Positions 1 through 10,701 are shown, counted from the stretch's first letter. The stretch: 64,000 nucleotides of DNA from Hippopus hippopus (GCA_946811185.2 OX328102.1:11657194-11721193); one strand, 5' to 3'. The notes: a model not told the origin generated them from the sequence alone. Numbers and translations are program-made.

Positions 1-1
1 G

Positions 2-236
2 GTCTTAACCCCTTTGCAAAACAGTCCAGCGTTTTCACTACCCTTAAACAGAAGGCTCCTGAAAACATTGTGGAAAAAGGAGAAAATGCTGGTAACCAGC
101 ATTTTCTCCTTTTCACACAATATTTCTACCTTTTCACAGACCAATCCCGTCATTTTGGTAAGATTCAATTTGTCGTCTGTTTGTGCTTTCAATTTGGACA
201 AGTCTTTGATTTTGTCGTCTGGTAAAGCGTAAGCCC
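2..236. repeat. HP-C palindromic element
   Basis: Family HP-C: about 220-230 bp, ends TTAACCCTTTACCAAAC / GTTTGGTAAAGAGTTAA, central hairpin AAATGCTGGTAACCAGCATT inside gaaaacattgtgggaaaagg / ccttttcccacaatgttttc, then gtcgtctgcaaatgctttca. Likely a piggyBac-type MITE from the TTAACCCTT ends. Confidence 0.9.
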
Positions 237-299
237 CCATAGCGCGCTAAACACAATTGAAGTTGGTTTCGATACAGATAACTTTGAATTCGTCTTTCC

Positions 300-621
300 C
301 ACACAATCCTAAGTTTTATCGACCCTGAGGAAGAAAGTTTTTTGAAAACATTGTAAGAAAAGAAGAAAATGCTTGTAACCAACAGTTTCTCCTTTTCCCC
401 ACAATGTTGTCTATCCCGAGTTTTATCGACTCTGAGGAGGAAAGTTTTTTGAAAACATTGTGGAAAAAGGAGAAAATGCTGGTAACCAGCATTTTCTCTT
501 TTTCCCACAATCTTTTCTGTCCTTCCCAAAACGAATTTCTAATTTTGAGTCACGTTCATTTTGTCGTCTGCAAATGCTTTGAATTTAGACATGTCTTTGA
601 TTTTGACGTCTGGTAAAGAGT
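300..621. repeat. HP-C, two fused copies
   Basis: Two hairpin cores (near 368 and 478) in the same orientation share one right end. The short ORFs over it are artefacts. Confidence 0.85.
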
Positions 622-664
622 GACCCCATCTAGCTATGCGCAACTGAAGTTGGTTTTAAATGCA

Positions 665-775
665 GATAATGTTGACTAAGAATAGACTGTCTTTTGGGGA
701 CTTTAGATAAAAGATCAGACAGCACAGAACATACAGTCTGATCTTACATCTACGCCGATCCTTATTTTGTGAAAC
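665..775. repeat. HP-D element, decayed
   Basis: Family HP-D: about 205 bp, ends TTAACCCTTATCCTGCTAA / TTAGGCTGCTAAG, hairpin GATCAGACTGCAC..GTGCAGTCTGATC inside ggacagtgtagat / atctacactgtcc. Only the hairpin region survives here. Confidence 0.65.
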
Positions 776-929
776 TTTAATGTAAAATCATCCTAGAGAC
801 ACTGCAATGTTTGTATCTTTTTCTCGATTCTAAAAAAATTTGATTTTGGGTTTATACAGTTCGCTTTTCGCTTGTTCAGCTTTTTCTTATCTTATCGGCT
901 TAACTTAACTAGAGCCGTTGCAAAGAGGA

Positions 930-1383
930 CAAATATTCCCCACCAGCACCTTGTCACGGAAGCAGCACAAGCAGAGAACGGAAATGATTTTCAAAACACT
1001 GTTCACCTGTGACCTTTACCTTTGACTCAGGTGACCAAAAAACAATAGGACAACGCCATGGGTCATGAGCAACACGTGTATAAAGTTTCAGGGTCTTAGG
1101 TCAATCGACGTTGGAATTAAGAGCGCGGAAACGATTTTCAAACAAAGTTCACTAAGACCTTGACCTTTGAGCATGTGACCCAAAACCACTAGAGCACCTT
1201 TTTGGATCATGACCAACGTTTGTATAAAGTTTCAGGGTCCTAGGTAAAACGACTATTGAGTTAGAGTACGGAAACGAAAAAGTTGACGGATTGACGGACG
1301 GACGAACGGATGGACGGACAAACAGACAGACAGACATGGTGAAACCAATATACCCCCCCTCTACTTTGTAGATACGGGGTATA
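930..1383 (+). repeat. Bivalve-type interspersed repeat with GACG tract and GGGGTATAA end
   Basis: Seen: two related ~150-bp monomers (blocks 'gtttcagggtc.taggt' near 1085 and 1225, 'ttcaaa.aaagttcac' near 960 and 1135), then a gacggacggacgaacgg-type tract (1277-1335) and a terminal hairpin accccccct...ggggtat. This architecture of monomers plus microsatellite is common in bivalve dispersed elements; exact family is not assigned. Confidence 0.6.
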
Positions 1384-1386
1384 AGA

Positions 1387-1465
1387 AGCGGACGGTAAGG
1401 ATCTTAGAGCAGACTGCAAGTTCTTTGCATTCTGATATTAGATCTACACCGTCCGTAGAAACTAT
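1387..1465. repeat. HP-D hairpin fragment
   Basis: cggacggtaaggatcttaga ... tagatctacaccgtccg; decayed stem. Confidence 0.6.
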
Positions 1466-1566
1466 TGTTTTCACCTACAGATGGCGATGAAATAGTTTCA
1501 AAAGCAAACTTACAAAAAAGAAATTACAAAAACAACAATAAAAGTGTTGATTAACAAATGCTGATT

Positions 1567-2037
1567 AACTCTTTACCAAACAGCAAAATTTTGGACTTGT
1601 CCAAATTGAAAGAATTGGCAGACCACAAGATAAAGAGACACAGAAATTGAAATTTGTTTTCGCTAAGGACAGAAAACATTGTGGAAAAGGAGAAAATGCT
1701 GGTTACCAGCATTTTCTCCTCTTACCACAATGTTTTCAACAGTCTTCTCCACAGGGTCGTCAAAAGTCCGGATTGCTTGGTAAGAATACTGTTTACCGAC
1801 ATTTTCGTCTTTTCCCATGATATTCTCAAAGGCACTCTGCTGTATAAAAGTAAAAGCACGGGGTCGTTTGGGGGAAAAAATGAAAGAAGGAGAAAATGCT
1901 GGTAACTCTTTCTTGCCACAATGTTGTCTTCCGTCCAAAAACACATCTCACTAAATTTAGTCATTTTTTTGCTGTCGTCTGCAAATGCTTTTAATCTGAC
2001 CAAGTCCTCAGAAATTGTGTCGTTTGGTAAAGAGTTC
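1567..2037. repeat. HP-C, fused/nested copies
   Basis: Left end at 1570 (aactctttaccaaacagc), cores near 1699 and partial cores near 1800 and 1890, right end ggtaaagagttc at 2024. Confidence 0.8.
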
Positions 2038-2925
2038 AGTAAACGTCGGGCCTTTTATGTGACGTCATAAGACTGCGACAAATTTTACGCGTTGTTACAA
2101 ATTTGATCGTTCATTAGACGTAAATATGACAAACGGTCTATCGATTTTATATCAAACAACTAGTAACTTTTCTGGGAGGTAAATTTATGTACAGTTAATG
2201 AATTGTTTAGGGGAGAGAATAATGGACCTATGCACTTTCCAAGGCTACTTTACAGGTATTTAGTATTTTCTTAGAAATTAAAGTCTTTTAAGTTATGAAA
2301 GAAGAAAAACAACGCGCGAGTATAAAGAAAGGCTTTTTTTCCGAGTTTGATGCAGTTTTCAACATTTATTTATTCCAGTCGTTCACGGCCACCGGTTGGC
2401 GTATTCATGCATTCTGGTTTTACTTGACCAGAATCACACCAACAATTCTTTCTGGAGCTTCATTCCTAGTGTTGTTTTCCGATATAAACAGCTTAACAGC
2501 TTCTTTCCGAACCCTTATTTCCCAACATAGGTAGAGTAGTCTCTATCCAAACCTTGCTTTCGTACAAACTAGTCCTTTTGCAAGCTATGTTTTCCTACAA
2601 TAAACAGTCTCTAAGTCATGCTGTCTTACATGAACAGTCACTCTATCCAAGTCTCCTGTCATATACAAGTAACCGGGGCCTTTTTGCAAGTTTTGCTATC
2701 CAATGTCAAAAACAGTCTCTTTCGAAGCCTTCATTTTCTACATACAACTGGCTTTCCTACATAAACAAAAGCTCCAAGTCTTGGTTTCTCACTTATTGTA
2801 AATACATGTATATCTACAGCTTTTTTTAAAAGTCTAATGCTACTCTCATACAAAGTCAGAGCTACTAGTATTTCCAAGTATATCGCTGTCCTATCAAAAC
2901 CTTAATATCCTGCATAAGCAATTGA
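2038..2925. other. Intergenic, degenerate short repeats
   Basis: From about 2480 to 2830, loosely repeated phrases (ctttcctacataaacagtct-like, about 40-45 bases apart) suggest an old tandem array. No gene is supported. Confidence 0.35.
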
Positions 2926-2968
2926 GCAGTGCTCTGGCAAAAGGGGATTTAATGCATCTCTGCGATAC
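2926..2968. repeat. HP-B end fragment
   Basis: gagcagtgctctggcaaaag and aatgcatctctgcgat match one HP-B end; HP-A follows at once. Confidence 0.65.
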
Positions 2969-2972
2969 AATA

Positions 2973-3157
2973 ATTGGCTTGCAAGACGCGAAAAGGGGCA
3001 TTCGGACATTTGCGTAAACTGCCGTCTCGGATCAGCCTGCGCAGTCCGCGCAGGCTAATCCGAGACGGCACTTTACGGCTACATTAGGTTTTGTGCTACA
3101 GCAGACTTGCAGAAAACAGAAAATTACATAAAAACGGAAAGTGTCGTTTCGGATTAG
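2973..3157 (+). repeat. HP-A palindromic element, right end missing
   Basis: Family HP-A: about 260 bp, ends TGGCYTGCAACACGCGAAAA and its inverse, with two internal hairpins containing CAGCCTGCGCAGTCCGCGCA. This copy keeps the first hairpin and stops at ggattag. It follows directly on an HP-B fragment. Confidence 0.85.
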
Positions 3158-3229
3158 ATTTGGTTTGGTAAAGACTTGAATTGCGCTGTTTGATAAAAGT
3201 ATTACAAATTGGCTTTCATTTAGTTTCAG

Positions 3230-3278
3230 TTGTTATGATGTTACTACAAAGAAGTAGTCCCGTAATTGCATACTACAG
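3230..3278 (+). other. Candidate upstream mini-exon of the receptor gene
   Basis: Seen: acceptor tttagtttcag at 3229 and donor gtaggt at 3279 enclose 49 bases. One frame is open and ends in phase 2, which is what the exon at 4501 requires. It would encode VMMLLQRSSPVIAYY. The peptide has no recognisable character and short open frames are common by chance, so this is only a candidate. Confidence 0.2.
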
Positions 3279-3825
3279 GTAGGTATCAATTACTACGAAT
3301 TCCTACGCATTATTAATATTTCATTTTTGATGCGAATTATCCCAACTCAGATTAACCATTTGGGAAACTGAACTTAGAAAATATGATTCTGGGGTACCTA
3401 ATATCGCAATATCAATACCTGTAAAAATAGTACCACTAAGAAAACACTTTATCAAGTTACCATTCATTTTTGCTTTACGTGAAATTAACAACAGGGAAAC
3501 TTACAAGACTTGTACGATAGATGTGTTAACAAATACAATCATAACAAAACTGAGACAGAGCTGTGATAAGAGAGAAGAAAGGGGTGTAGGTATACGCGTT
3601 CCTCTATCAGTCCTACAAAATAGCGACAAGAAGCGTCTAAAAGTGCAATGAAAGGACAGGACGCGTCATTAAAACTGGAAACGGGAGAGTTATGTGTAAA
3701 ATACGTATCTGTAAATTACACAAAATCAGAGGCACATAGGACTGAGTTACTTGACTAATATAACCTCAGTTTGTATAGGCACTTTGTATCTCTTTTCAGA
3801 ATGCTAAACAATGAAGTTCAAGATT

Positions 3826-3915
3826 AGACCGCCTTTGCGGACAGTGTAGATTTAGATCAGACTGCGCATAATTTCCAGTCTGATCTTGGTGCTGCACTGT
3901 CAGCATGATTGTGAA
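3826..3915. repeat. HP-D hairpin fragment
   Basis: ttgcggacagtgtagattta and cagtctgatcttggt. Confidence 0.65.
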
Positions 3916-4069
3916 ATATTCCGACACAAACACCCAAGTCATTGCCGAGACTTGATCTTTTTATTTCAATGAGAAAATCGATTTCATCTATTTGCCGTTT
4001 TGACACTTTACTAAATAATCCTGACTTTAAACGGCACTATAGGGTTTGAAGGCAAGCGTAATTATTGTT

Positions 4070-4180
4070 GGAATAGGAAAAATGCTAGTAATTAGCAATT
4101 TCTCCTTTTCCCACTATTTTATCTGACTCATTTTCAATCATTTTTGCCTATTTAGTACGCCATCTGCTCATGCTTTCGTA
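4070..4180. repeat. HP-C fragment
   Basis: Decayed core aatgctagtaattagcaatt and tail. Confidence 0.6.
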
Positions 4181-4304
4181 TAGGAAGTTAAGGGTTCATT
4201 TGATAAATTGCAAAAGAACTGAGTTATCAGTTTACGATTTATGCAACATAATTGTAATATACAAAACCTGCATACTTTAATTGATTTTCATCTCTCGGGC
4301 TCTT

Positions 4305-4480
4305 AAGTCTTTACCAAACGTCAAAATATTAGACTTGTTTAAATTAAAAGCACTTGCAGACGACAAATCAGATGAGGCTGGTTACCAGCATTTTCTCCTT
4401 TTTCCACGATGTTTTCAAAGGTCTCTTTTCTAAGAGTTGTAAAAAAATTCCGGATTCTTTGGTAAGGGTTTAAACCTAAA
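4305..4480. repeat. HP-C element adjacent to receptor exon
   Basis: Left part and ends present; ends about 20 bases before the acceptor at 4500. Confidence 0.8.
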
Positions 4481-4500
4481 ACAATCCATTCTACATGTAG

Positions 4501-4682
4501 GTGTGACTGGGTACCCGACGAGGAGGAGAGCCCAAGGCCTGCTCCTTCAGATTCGGATGTTACAGTAAAGACACGACAGTGTTACTTTAAAGACTCGGAC
4601 ATCATGTCAACGTACGTTAACTATTGTACGAACCGGAGGCTCTTCATAAAGACATGCTCCAACACCGGCAGGTGGGACTGCA
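4501..4682 (+). CDS. Exon of novel type I membrane receptor: Cys-rich ectodomain end
   Basis: Seen: after an AG at 4499-4500 there is a stop-free frame of 60 codons (one leading base, one trailing base) closed by a strong donor, gtaagt, at 4683. It encodes CDWVPDEEESPRPAPSD, then a cysteine-bearing stretch with RQCYF, NYC, KTC and SNTGRWDC. The other two frames hit stops. The exon ends in phase 1 and joins the phase-1 exon at 13572 to form an Asn codon. Family: the C...C...C..NTGRW.C spacing recalls the end of a CCP/sushi-like module, but I do not recognise the domain firmly. The protein is inferred to be extracellular because a transmembrane exon follows in phase. The exon preceding it should end in phase 2; it was not found with confidence and may lie outside the window. 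An HP-C hairpin ends only about 20 bases before the acceptor. Confidence 0.7.
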
Positions 4683-4714
4683 GTAAGTTTGTTTATTTGT
4701 AAACACGATCCCCA

Positions 4715-4940
4715 GATTGGCCATTTCTTTCCGAGGATTGATCAGTGATAGTTACTGCGAAAGGGTATATTCCTCTCATACCACTGACCATTGATTCGAC
4801 CATGGTTACGTGGGAAAGCAGCCAGTGGCTTTGGAAGAATATTGTACGAAGTACTATTAAAAGTAACTCAAGGAAAGCATGGATAGGTGCACTGGCTGCA
4901 ACAATATAACTGAAATAATTTGAAAACGGCGCAAAATACC
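4715..4940 (+). repeat. tRNA-derived SINE, body and tail
   Basis: Family mark: gcagccagtggctt...ggtgcactggctgc..ataactgaaataatttgaaaacgg. In minus copies this reads cgttttcaacattatttcag and cggcggccagtgcacc. Confidence 0.65.
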
Positions 4941-5239
4941 ATACAAACTATAAAATGTTGTACCAACTGCACTTCATTTCGTCAAACACGATCAACGTGA
5001 TGACTGTATATAGTTAAAGAAATGAAGTGCACTTAGGTTAACAGGAATGGTATTCACCAAACATTCTTTATTTCATTCGTAGTCTTATTCTAGATTTAGA
5101 AAGAAACGCAATTTCTGATTGGCTAAGCCATTAGATGAGGACTATATGAATACTCTAAAGAATGGTAGGTGAGTACGGACCCTCGTACCCGTTCACGTTC
5201 TTATACCTAATTCGCGGATGGCGGTATAGGTGTAGGTAA

Positions 5240-5325
5240 CCAGTCTAGTCTATTTAATGCTTTGCACCGTTTTCAACATGATTTCAATTATGTCGCGGTG
5301 ACCAGTGAACCCTTCCATTCTTGTC
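5240..5325 (-). repeat. SINE tail fragment
   Basis: ccgttttcaacatgatttca and gtcgcggtgaccagtgaac. Confidence 0.55.
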
Positions 5326-5520
5326 AAGGTCCGTCTTTATTCACCAACCATTTTTAAGCACATCCCTACTCTTATTTTCCAGAATTTTCCAACATGGAAA
5401 GTAACAAAACTTCTGATTGGCTGAACCAAATGATTTAGCCAATCAGAAGTTGTGTTACTTTAAAATTTAGAAAATTCTAGAGAATGAGACCAAGAACGTT
5501 CTTAATGAATACGGGCCCAG
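5325..5520. repeat. HP-E long palindromic element
   Basis: Family HP-E: about 200 bp, almost entirely self-complementary, ends gtccgt.tttattcaccaac / attcttaatgaatacgggcc, centre aacttctgattggctgaacc / agccaatcagaagttgtgtt. A partial relative lies at 5045-5185. Confidence 0.8.
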
Positions 5521-5802
5521 GCTGAAGTTTCACATGTAAAAAACTACGCCCTTTCTAGCCACTGCCTGCTTTCCAACAAAGACATCGGCGAAACAACGAC
5601 TTCACGGAAATTCGTGACAGACTAAAACCCACCCTACACCTTCTGCCCTTGATACTATTCTGTTAACTAGAACCGACACAGAACATATTCATATCCTAAA
5701 TTCTCCAATCGCCTCGAACCCAAAATAAACACATAGTCTTAGATTCGCGTATATATTAAACAAAGTCGAGTCTGTTATAACAAGCCTTAATAGACGTTGA
5801 TA

Positions 5803-5935
5803 ACTGCACCTTTTCTCACAATGTTTTCTATCCTCTAAAAGACAAATTTCATCATTTGAGCCATCGTCAAATTGTCGTTCTCAACAGCTTTCAAAATGGA
5901 TTTGTCTGTAACCGTTATCATCTGCTTCAAAATTA
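5803..5935. repeat. HP-C right half
   Basis: Starts at the right arm (ccttttctcacaatgttttc); HP-D follows. Confidence 0.65.
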
Positions 5936-6146
5936 ACCCTGTCCTGCTAATTAACTAAAATGAAATTTTCAATTCCATAGTAAAAACCCACAGATTGTTA
6001 TTTCTAAGGTATTTTTCGGGGAATAATATCTCCTTATCGGACAGTGTAGATTCAAGATCAGACTACACGTTCTGTGCAGTCTGATCTTGATCTACGCTGT
6101 CCGCTAAAGGTCAGTGAGTCGCGGTTAGCAGCCTAAAGGTTAAAGG
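5936..6146. repeat. HP-D element, complete
   Basis: ccctgtcctgctaattaact to gcagcctaaaggttaaagg; hairpin near 6056-6090. Confidence 0.85.
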
Positions 6147-6304
6147 AGATATCGAAATTTAGGCAATAATCTTATGTTCATATAATACGACATTTAAAAC
6201 ATTGTGACAAAAGGAGACATTTTCACAGTGTCTTTTTCACATATTTTCACATAGAAACCTCAAGTCGTACAGAGTTATCCACGGCTGAAAATTAGTTTCA
6301 GAAA

Positions 6305-6410
6305 TCACACACACACACACACACACGTATGCACGCACGCGCGCGCGCCCTTGTGTTTGTGTGTGTGTGTGGGTGGGTGCGTGTGTGTGTGTGTGGGTGT
6401 GGGTGTGTGT
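6305..6410. repeat. CA/GT microsatellite
   Basis: (ca)n then (gt)n in inverted arrangement, able to form a hairpin; abuts HP-B. Confidence 0.95.
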
Positions 6411-6703
6411 GAGCCATGCTCTGTGAAAAGGAGGCGTAATGCATCGGGGGGGGGGGGAAAGAGAGAGAAATAAACTATCGACCAATGTCAGCCTGCGCAG
6501 TCCACGCAGGCTGACATGGGTCGAAACTTTTGCTATTTGTAAATTTTCTGCATGTTTAAGGATAGACCTACCTCATGGTCGAGTCAGTTGTTAGACTATT
6601 TTTTTTTTTTTTTCTTTTAATGGATCCATAATTTTGTAAGGACTTGCTTGGTATGATGCATCTCGAAGGTGCATAAATCCCCTTTTCACATAGCACGTCT
6701 CAT
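6411..6703. repeat. HP-B palindromic element
   Basis: Family HP-B: about 260-290 bp, ends TGAGCCATGCTCTG / CAGAGCATGGCTCA then aaaagggggcttaatgcat, one hairpin with CAGCCTGCGCAG core, and a conserved atggatccataattatgtga block. This copy carries a poly-G expansion at 6447-6457. Confidence 0.85.
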
Positions 6704-6893
6704 AAAGAAAGAGTTAGCGTTACAATAAACGCAATTTATCACTATTTACACATATTTTAATAACATTTTGAAGTTCCGGTTATGTTTCTATTATCTATAT
6801 ATACAATGATAGTTCGAACTGATTTAGTTTCACTCTTACTCGATTATCGACTCTTACTTCTTTTAGAACCGTTATTGAATCTAATTGTCCAAT

Positions 6894-9518
6894 TTACTCA
6901 AGAATAGCTTCCCGGAGCTTCCCCCAAAATACCCTTCGACCCTGTTCATCTTGTGTGTACTCGATGTAAGAATCCTGGCGAATCCATGTGGCCAATTCTA
7001 ATGGCATGTCGTCGTTGATAGGCACATGTTCCAGCATGACGACGATCAGAATGCTTTTACCCGTTCTCGAATACATGCTTTCCATTCTCGACATGTGGAA
7101 CTCGTAGAGACACCATTTACTCTTCAGATACGCCCTGCTCAATGCAATAATTACTTTGTTGCTTGTTTGAATGGCTTCAAGTATGTTATCTGAAATGGGT
7201 CGGCCTGGTGTAAAATCCCTGGCGTGAATACAGAGTTTCAGGTTGTTGTCAGGATTGTTGTCGTCTTCCAGTGCCTCTAGTATTTCATCACGAAATTCGG
7301 AGTTCTCGTCCGAGTAAGATACAAAGACGTCGTATCTAAATTGCGGTAGTGGTTCGTAGGATCTGTATCCGCTCAGTCGTTTTTTGTTCATGTACAGAAA
7401 ATATCTAAGCTTCCACCTGTTTTTATAGACCATCCCACTCACGACAAACGAGAGGAACAACGAAATTCCAACACTGGTAGTTACAATAAGGACCGTGTAG
7501 GATCGACAATGTTTGTCAGTGTTTCGAATAGCAACCTCGAACTCCTTTGCCGTCATAGGATTCTCATTTTCGTCGAAGAAAGTATAATGATCAAAACCAA
7601 CAAAGAATGACTTGTATTCCGCCATCCATGTCAAAAATTGCTGATTTCTGCACACATATCTGATTGGATTGTTGCTTAAATCTATGGTAAAGTTCTTTCT
7701 ACGTTGAACATGTAGCTCTGTAAGCTGATTAATGATTAACTCTGACAGGCTTTCAAGTGAATTAAAGCCAAGAATGAGACGAGATAGATTTCGAAGGTTA
7801 GATGTGTCCAGTGTCCAATTATCAATGCTATTATAACTCAAGTCTAAAGCTTCAAGACTTGCAAGATAGGAAAAAATGTTTGACGAGATCTCCTTGATTT
7901 GATTGTGAGAAAAATTGACAATCTTCAATTTGTTCAATGGTTTAAAGACCTCGGCTGATGAAGAATTTTCAAAAAACCTCCCTAAAACGTTTTTTTGCGC
8001 ATTGAGCTCTTCCAGATTCATCATATACTTAAAAAAATCTGGTCCTATATAAAAGCAATAATTTCGTGACATGTTTAGATATTTCAGGGACGTTGCGGGG
8101 CCAACTGGTCCGTTTAGACTGTAAGCTATGTTACCGGAGAAATCAAGATATTCTATCTCATTGATGAATGGATATATCTGAACATTACCTATCTTATAGT
8201 CCAGCTTGGAGTCAGAAAAGGATATTACCTTCAAATTAGTGGGCAACGGTGCAGGAGGCAACGTCTTCGGCGTCGCGTTAAAGTAAGCACAATTTGGGAT
8301 CGTTTTGCTTGTGTCATATAGGTATGTCTCGTCAAGATATGGACATGAAGTTTTGGGAATCTTTCTGCAATACGATTCACTTTTATGGATTTCTTTGACA
8401 TAGTTAGATGGTCTATGAGACAAATTCTGTAAGTTCGCTTCTATAACTCTTAGATTCTTGACACAGGCCATTTGTAAAAGGTACAATCCAAACGTGAACT
8501 GGTTGTCGTTAATATGAAGAATTTCTAAAGTGTCCGGCATCAGTATTGCGACATTGGTTTCAAATAATTCCAGTTTAAGTTGATCAAGAGCGACTTCTCG
8601 TAATGACGTATTTCTTATGTAGCAGATGTCTTGTTTGGTTAAAATGTGACCGAGACCAAATGTGTTCTGGTTTTTGGAATAGTTAAGGAAGTCAATCTTG
8701 GTAAACTGCAAGCCATATGATATGTTGTTTAAAGGTTCGAACCCCAACTGTCGATTTAGAGATAGATCCAGGCGTTTCAATTCTGTCAAAACCTGAAACG
8801 TTCCGGCTTCTATATTTGTAATCTTGCATTGTGAAATGTCGAGATTTTCTAATGTTATCAGATTTTCAAATGTATTATTGGTCAGTATGTTCAAGTCGCA
8901 AAACAGTTTTGGAATTCCAGTCAGCGTGAGTGTCTTCAAATTGACCAAGCTTTTGTACTGACGCGGAAATTGCATATCCGGTAAACCATCAAGATGTAAA
9001 ATTTCGAGTCGTTTTAGATCTGGTATCATCGGGTAAGACATTGTCCTATTTTCTTCTGGTGCACTTAAAATTCGCAGTCTAAGTGCTTTCAGCCCCGAAA
9101 GAGGTTGTAGAAATCGAGCCACTTGCCCAGCGTAGAGGTCTGTCAACTTGTTTCCAGATAAATCGAGTGAGACAAGCTTCGTCATTCCCTTAAATGCCTT
9201 ATCTCTGATATTCGCAATTCGACAGCCCTCCAAGTTAAGACGTTCAATTTGTCTACAACCACCTAAATCCGAGTTCCCGATAAATTTAATGTCCTTCGAA
9301 TGGACATATATCTCAGCCACTCGACCGTCCTGTCCAACACTTTTACATATGTCCCTCAACGACGCTGTTGTTCCGGAACAGTCCATTCTGTATCTTTTAT
9401 CGTCCGTCAAAGGGCTACATTTGCATTGGTTTCCTGGACCACACTCACATGTAGAGGAAGTCTCAGTAATAAACACCCTCATCACAATCAAAAGGACCAT
9501 CACTGTTTGACCTTCCAT
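6894..9518 (-). CDS. Toll-like receptor, intronless CDS, nested in the receptor gene intron
   Basis: Role by family: pattern-recognition receptor signalling through a cytoplasmic TIR domain to MyD88-type adaptors. Seen, numbering from the ATG at 9518 (874 aa): signal peptide about 1-22 (MVLLIVMRVFI core); Cys-rich N-terminal cap with CECGPGNQCKC; leucine-rich repeats over roughly 60-640 with many LxxLxLxxN units; C-terminal cap; transmembrane segment about 674-698; juxtamembrane NRWKLRY; TIR from 729 with box 1 YDVFVSYS, box 2 RDFTPGRPISDNI keeping the key proline, and box 3 FW near the end. The frame continues upstream to a GTG at 9542, but the ATG at 9518 starts directly before the signal peptide. 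The C-terminal cap appears to have only two cysteines (YVC, KHC) instead of four. A possible 5'UTR acceptor lies at 9598-9599 on the minus strand. Confidence 0.95.
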   Translation of the reverse strand: MEGQTVMVLLIVMRVFITETSSTCECGPGNQCKCSPLTDDKRYRMDCSGTTASLRDICKSVGQDGRVAEIYVHSKDIKFIGNSDLGGCRQIERLNLEGCRIANIRDKAFKGMTKLVSLDLSGNKLTDLYAGQVARFLQPLSGLKALRLRILSAPEENRTMSYPMIPDLKRLEILHLDGLPDMQFPRQYKSLVNLKTLTLTGIPKLFCDLNILTNNTFENLITLENLDISQCKITNIEAGTFQVLTELKRLDLSLNRQLGFEPLNNISYGLQFTKIDFLNYSKNQNTFGLGHILTKQDICYIRNTSLREVALDQLKLELFETNVAILMPDTLEILHINDNQFTFGLYLLQMACVKNLRVIEANLQNLSHRPSNYVKEIHKSESYCRKIPKTSCPYLDETYLYDTSKTIPNCAYFNATPKTLPPAPLPTNLKVISFSDSKLDYKIGNVQIYPFINEIEYLDFSGNIAYSLNGPVGPATSLKYLNMSRNYCFYIGPDFFKYMMNLEELNAQKNVLGRFFENSSSAEVFKPLNKLKIVNFSHNQIKEISSNIFSYLASLEALDLSYNSIDNWTLDTSNLRNLSRLILGFNSLESLSELIINQLTELHVQRRKNFTIDLSNNPIRYVCRNQQFLTWMAEYKSFFVGFDHYTFFDENENPMTAKEFEVAIRNTDKHCRSYTVLIVTTSVGISLFLSFVVSGMVYKNRWKLRYFLYMNKKRLSGYRSYEPLPQFRYDVFVSYSDENSEFRDEILEALEDDNNPDNNLKLCIHARDFTPGRPISDNILEAIQTSNKVIIALSRAYLKSKWCLYEFHMSRMESMYSRTGKSILIVVMLEHVPINDDMPLELATWIRQDSYIEYTQDEQGRRVFWGKLREAILE

Positions 9519-10043
9519 CAGGAATGCTTCTATATTTATCACGTGAAAACTTGAATATTCTCTAACAATTAATTGACAAATTATTAACTAGTGTCAGCTG
9601 TAATATTAGAGGAAAATGTTTCTTCATCACTCTTTGGATTCGAAAATCTCCAAAGTTTTTTAATAAAAATTATTTATTCATTGCAGAGTTAGTATATTTG
9701 TAAGCCTATAAGATGACAAAAAATTCATCGGCTACCGATATTTTATCAATAAAAATGAACCTCCTTTTCCGTCTCTTTACAATGATAAATACCCATGATC
9801 TTGTGCAAGCACACAACTGACACTAAACAAGAGGTAACCTCAGAGATAAAGAATAACGTCCGGGATCGCCTGACTACTTCTACCATCGATTAGTTGTTTT
9901 ACCAAACCTTTTGGTTTCGCCAATCAGAAATTGGGTTACTTTCTGATTTAGAAAAATACAGACCCTGATTTTATAAATGTTTTTTTTTTATTTATAATGC
10001 TTTTAAAGTTCATATTGTATTGCTTATATAGTACCAGATATAA

Positions 10044-10309
10044 TGGGCCTGCAACACGCAAAAAGGGGCATTCGGACATTTGCGTAAAGTGTCGTTCCGG
10101 ATCAGCCTGCGCAGTCCGCGCAGGCTAATCCGGATCGACACTTTCCGTTTTTATGTACTTTTCTGTTTTGCGCTAGTCTAATGTAGGACAAAATCTAATG
10201 TAGTCGTAAAGTGCCGTCTCGGATTAGCCTGCGCGGACTGCGCAGGCTGATCCGAGACGACACTTTACGCAAATGTCCGAATGCCCCTTTTCGCGTGTTG
10301 CAGGCCAAT
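10044..10309 (+). repeat. HP-A palindromic element, complete
   Basis: Both ends and both hairpins are present (cores near 10108-10132 and 10225-10250). A SINE follows immediately. Confidence 0.9.
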
Positions 10310-10310
10310 T

Positions 10311-10580
10311 ATCGAGGCGGCCGATGCACCAGTCCATGCTTTCTTAGGGTGTCTTTTACCAGTACTTACCACAATATTCTTACCAAGCCAATGACTGCCT
10401 TCCTACATGACCATCGTCGAAAATATGATCAGTGCTGAGAGAGGAATTAATCCTGTCGCAATGATTATTATCAATCCTCGAAAAGAAATTAGCTTAGCTA
10501 CGGATTGGAACCAGCGACCTCGCTGGTCTCGAGTCCTGTACGCTACCGACTGCGCTACTGTATACGGCAGGATCGTGAAA
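10311..10580 (-). repeat. tRNA-derived SINE
   Basis: Head with B-box-like ggattggaaccagcgacc and ctgtacgctaccgactgcgc; middle ccaatgactgcctt; follows HP-A. Confidence 0.7.
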
Positions 10581-10701
10581 ACTCAGGACTGTATGGTAAG
10601 CAGGTTAAGAATAACAACCCCACAAGGTTCCACTTTTAAAACGTATTTTGTTTTTTGTTTTGCCAAGGATTACCAAGAGAGGAGACAACTGGCCTCTTTA
10701 C

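Noticed and set aside
134..529. 131-codon open frame on the minus strand
   Set aside because: It runs through fused HP-C hairpins; the peptide repeats HP-C translations seen in all other copies.
2..636. Regularly repeated palindromes resembling a CRISPR array
   Set aside because: Copies are dispersed across the window in both orientations without uniform spacers; they are HP-C transposon relics in animal DNA.
2295..2534. 79-codon frame and a possible exon after ttattccag at about 2376
   Set aside because: No domain, no good donor, and the frame does not meet the phase needed by the exon at 4501.
6237..6485. 82-codon frame on the minus strand
   Set aside because: Produced by the CA/GT microsatellite; His-Thr repeats only.
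9148..9510. 120-codon frame antisense to the first Toll-like receptor
   Set aside because: Shadow of the real gene in another frame.
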